A DNA stretch of 64,000 nt from Sphingobacterium yanglingense (lineage in GTDB: Bacteria > Bacteroidota > Bacteroidia > Sphingobacteriales > Sphingobacteriaceae): the NCBI RefSeq assembly GCF_004363245.1, contig NZ_SNYV01000011.1, forward strand, positions 1,240,001 through 1,304,000, given 5' to 3'. A program made the position numbers and the translations under genes. Positions 61,640 through 64,000 of this stretch are shown here, piece by piece. The notes below the pieces were generated by a model. The model was not told the DNA's origin. It did no database searches and worked only from the letters and a program-made list of their open reading frames with translations. Position 1 is the first letter of the stretch, and each line of letters opens with the position of its first letter.

Positions 61640-64000
61640 TTAAAAACCAACTGTTAAACCAAAATTCATAATCCGCTGTGCGGGGTAGATAGCACCGATG
61701 GTGTTTGCTGCCCAATATTCAGGATCCATCATTTTTTGTGCTCTGGTCCAGGTATATAAATTCATACCATTGGCATAAATACGTATTGAAGAAAGGTTTG
61801 CTTTCTTGATAAAGGGTACATCTTTAAAGGTATATCCTAGCTCCAGATTTTTTAAGCGGATATAGCTATTGTCTTCGAGAAAAAATGAAGATGACCGATG
61901 GTTATTACTGTTACCACCGTAGTGCAGAGCAGGCCAGGTGGCATTCTCTGCGTTTTCGGGGGTCCATCGATTGAGGTGCTCTTCGCGTACCTTTCCTCCT
62001 TCGTAAAATTCCCACGCCATACCACCCACCAATGTACGACTGCTATTGCCAGCACCTTGGAAAAGGAAACTTAAATCAAAATTTTTCCAGTTAACTCCTC
62101 CTGAGATACCAAAGAAATACTCCGGGATATTACTTTTTCCAATAGGCCCCATATCATTGTCATCGATAACACCATCTCCATTTCTATCCCTATATTTAAC
62201 GTCTCCAGGGATTAATTTTCCATATTGAGAAGGACTTAAACGTATATCCATCTCATCTTTGAAAAAACCAATTGCTTCTAATCCCATAATCTGACCTAAG
62301 GACTTCCCAGTTGCACGCATATAGTCATATGGTTTATTCTCTTCGTCCATAAAAATGATTTTGTTCTTAGCGTAGGACATATTAGCATTAATGAAATAAC
62401 TTAACGCATTGATTCTGTTTTTATGCCCCACTTCGAATTCGAAGCCGGCATTATCGACTTTCCCAAAATTTGCAGGGGGAAGATTTGCTCCTGACATGCC
62501 AATAAGTCCTGGTACCGAAGAGCGGGTAATTAAAATATTGTTACGTTTCTCACTGAAAACGTCTGCCGTTACACTAAATAAATCGTTCCAAAGTTTAAGC
62601 TCTACTCCCACATTCGCTTTCTTGGCTGTTTCCCAGGTTACATCTGGATTGGCCATGGCACCTTCATAGATCCCTTCAACGCCGTAAAGCTGTTCGCCAA
62701 ATAAATAACCAGAGGCTTGGTTGCGTATAAATTCGGAATTGAACAACCATCTTCTACCGTTTAGCAAATCGCTACCAGTCAAACCATAAGAACCTCTTAA
62801 CTTTAAGAAAGAAACAACTGTGTTTTGTTTCAAGAAACTTTCTTCAGATAGCACCCATCCAGCAGAAAACGCGGGAAATATACCATAACGCTTATCTGCG
62901 GCAAAATTGTCTGTACCATTATACCCAACATTTGCTTCGAAGAAGTATTTGTACATATAATTGTAAGTAAGTCTAGAGACAATTCCCTGAGAAACATAGG
63001 GAATGGTATTCCCTAAAACTTTTTGCGTGCGATTGACAAGAAGTAAACCAGTTACATCGTGGTTTGCAAATTTACGTTGGTAATTTAAGGATACATCCAT
63101 CCAGATATCCCTATTTTGATTGAAAATTGATGTCGGCGCAGAGAGTGGAATATCACTACCTAAATAGGTGTAGTTGTTCTCGTCATTATAGTCGCCGCTT
63201 CCTTTGTAAACTGCTCTTCTAACCTGCTTGAGGCGACTAAAATTATTCTGAAAGTAACCGTCGAAGGAATAATTTCCTTTTACAGATAATCCTTCCGTAA
63301 TAAAGTTAAGCTTACGTGTTGCGGAAAGCATACCCGACAATGAAGAGTTATATGATTCTCTGTAACCTGTCTCATTTAATAGGCGTGCAGGATTCAGAAA
63401 AAAGCCATTTTCGGCATAAAATCCCGTAGGATACATAATAGGAAAAGCATTAGGAGGTAATTGATTTAACGTCCAGAATAAGTCAGGAACAGACACATTT
63501 GGATCCCTTTTATTCTCGATAGCACCATATAGGTTTAATCCCATAGAAAAATTAGGACTAAAATCTACGTCAATGTTTGAGCGAAAATTATAACGCTTGA
63601 AGTTAGACCGAGGGTTATACTGCTTATTTTCTGTTGTTTTATAAATACCGCCTTGGTCGGTAAACCCTATATTAACAAAATACCTTGCTAACGCACTACC
63701 GCCGCCGATATTAAAATTGGCCTGTGTCTGTAATGCTGGTTTCATCATCGCATCAAACCAATCTATATTTGGATATTTTAAAGGGTCGGAACCAGTTCTA
63801 TATGCTTCCAGAGCTTCACTATTATAGGGTGCTGTACCCATTGGGTTGTCGTTTAGGTATGCTTCATTTGCTAAAAGGGCATATTCATAGGACCCTAAAT
63901 ATTTGGGCAGCCGGATGCTGTTTTGAACCGCCGTCTGCACACTTGCGCCAATGGTAGGCTTCCCTTCTTTGCCCCTTCTAGTAGTGACGATAATGACACC
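61640..64000 (-). CDS. SusC/RagA-type TonB-dependent receptor, 5' end beyond the window
   Basis: The frame is open to the window edge; a GTG at 63940 is an internal codon and not the start. The first visible residues GVIIVTTRRGKEGKP are the conserved plug-domain block, so the signal peptide, CarboxypepD_reg domain and plug front lie outside. About 786 residues are seen, covering the end of the plug and the barrel (FFEANVGYNGTDNFAADKRY) to the terminal strand RIMNFGLTVGF. It leads the operon with SusD, IPT/NHL, two barrel proteins, esterase and GH78 rhamnosidase and probably imports rhamnose-containing oligosaccharides. Confidence 0.93.
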   Translation of the reverse strand, partial: GVIIVTTRRGKEGKPTIGASVQTAVQNSIRLPKYLGSYEYALLANEAYLNDNPMGTAPYNSEALEAYRTGSDPLKYPNIDWFDAMMKPALQTQANFNIGGGSALARYFVNIGFTDQGGIYKTTENKQYNPRSNFKRYNFRSNIDVDFSPNFSMGLNLYGAIENKRDPNVSVPDLFWTLNQLPPNAFPIMYPTGFYAENGFFLNPARLLNETGYRESYNSSLSGMLSATRKLNFITEGLSVKGNYSFDGYFQNNFSRLKQVRRAVYKGSGDYNDENNYTYLGSDIPLSAPTSIFNQNRDIWMDVSLNYQRKFANHDVTGLLLVNRTQKVLGNTIPYVSQGIVSRLTYNYMYKYFFEANVGYNGTDNFAADKRYGIFPAFSAGWVLSEESFLKQNTVVSFLKLRGSYGLTGSDLLNGRRWLFNSEFIRNQASGYLFGEQLYGVEGIYEGAMANPDVTWETAKKANVGVELKLWNDLFSVTADVFSEKRNNILITRSSVPGLIGMSGANLPPANFGKVDNAGFEFEVGHKNRINALSYFINANMSYAKNKIIFMDEENKPYDYMRATGKSLGQIMGLEAIGFFKDEMDIRLSPSQYGKLIPGDVKYRDRNGDGVIDDNDMGPIGKSNIPEYFFGISGGVNWKNFDLSFLFQGAGNSSRTLVGGMAWEFYEGGKVREEHLNRWTPENAENATWPALHYGGNSNNHRSSSFFLEDNSYIRLKNLELGYTFKDVPFIKKANLSSIRIYANGMNLYTWTRAQKMMDPEYWAANTIGAIYPAQRIMNFGLTVGF

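Noticed and set aside
63938..63940. GTG as the start of the last SusC gene
   Set aside because: The frame continues to the window edge with the conserved plug motif GVIIVTT, so this codon is internal.
1..64000. CRISPR arrays, rRNA or tRNA genes
   Set aside because: No repeat-spacer pattern of suitable size and no recognisable tRNA or rRNA segment was found; the tandem arrays have no spacers.

Overview
The window reads as chromosome from a Bacteroidota organism, most likely Sphingobacteriaceae (Sphingobacterium-like; inference). The evidence is five SusC/SusD-type outer-membrane pairs, two of them cut by the window edges (one only as a ten-codon SusC tail), an ECF sigma/FecR/STN-receptor cascade, lipoprotein signal peptides, weak Shine-Dalgarno sequences, TAnnTTTG -7 boxes, and a rhamnose pathway of Bacteroidetes type (fused aldolase/dehydrogenase). 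No rRNA, tRNA or CRISPR array was seen.

Layout. 1-1.6 kb: tail of a SusC gene and its SusD partner. 1.8-11.3 kb (minus): an ECF sigma factor, FecR anti-sigma factor, STN-containing SusC, SusD and an exported S9 peptidase, which looks like a self-regulated peptide-uptake operon. 11.6-12.7 kb: an exported MsrA-MsrB fusion. 13.1-18.1 kb (plus): a SusC/SusD pair without attached enzymes, with a perfect 14-bp palindrome just ahead of it. 18.2-21.6 kb: an accessory cassette (lipoprotein, CHAP amidase, small membrane protein, conserved unknown protein, small HTH-like protein) marked by three short tandem arrays of eight units each, with periods of 7, 8 and 11 bp. 21.6-31.9 kb: a membrane LytTR-like protein, an AraC-type regulator, a MauE/DoxX-like membrane protein overlapping a short exported two-cysteine peptide and, convergent to them, a TlpA-like thioredoxin with its own SusD/SusC. 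This is the best candidate here for an undescribed system: export, disulfide handling and surface display or uptake of a small peptide.

31.9-42.9 kb is an accessory, partly decayed zone. It holds structured non-coding DNA, HTH and ORF6N proteins, several unrelated small exported or lipid-anchored proteins, a broken antitoxin-like/nucleotidyltransferase pair, a duplicated 110-bp segment, a metallophosphoesterase, a DUF2975/XRE pair and a metalloprotease gene broken at a T6 run.

43-64 kb is a coherent L-rhamnose locus. A minus-strand operon encodes transport and catabolism (rhaT, aldolase/dehydrogenase fusion, isomerase, kinase, GntR regulator) and a divergent gene encodes an FMN-dependent L-lactate dehydrogenase. 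Next to it, a long minus-strand operon runs from a SusC/SusD pair through an IPT/NHL lipoprotein, two paralogous TIM-barrel-like proteins (one fused to an NHL propeller) and an esterase to a GH78 alpha-L-rhamnosidase. Together these suggest capture of a rhamnose-containing glycan, deacylation and cleavage at the surface or in the periplasm, import of rhamnose, and conversion to DHAP plus lactaldehyde, lactate and pyruvate.
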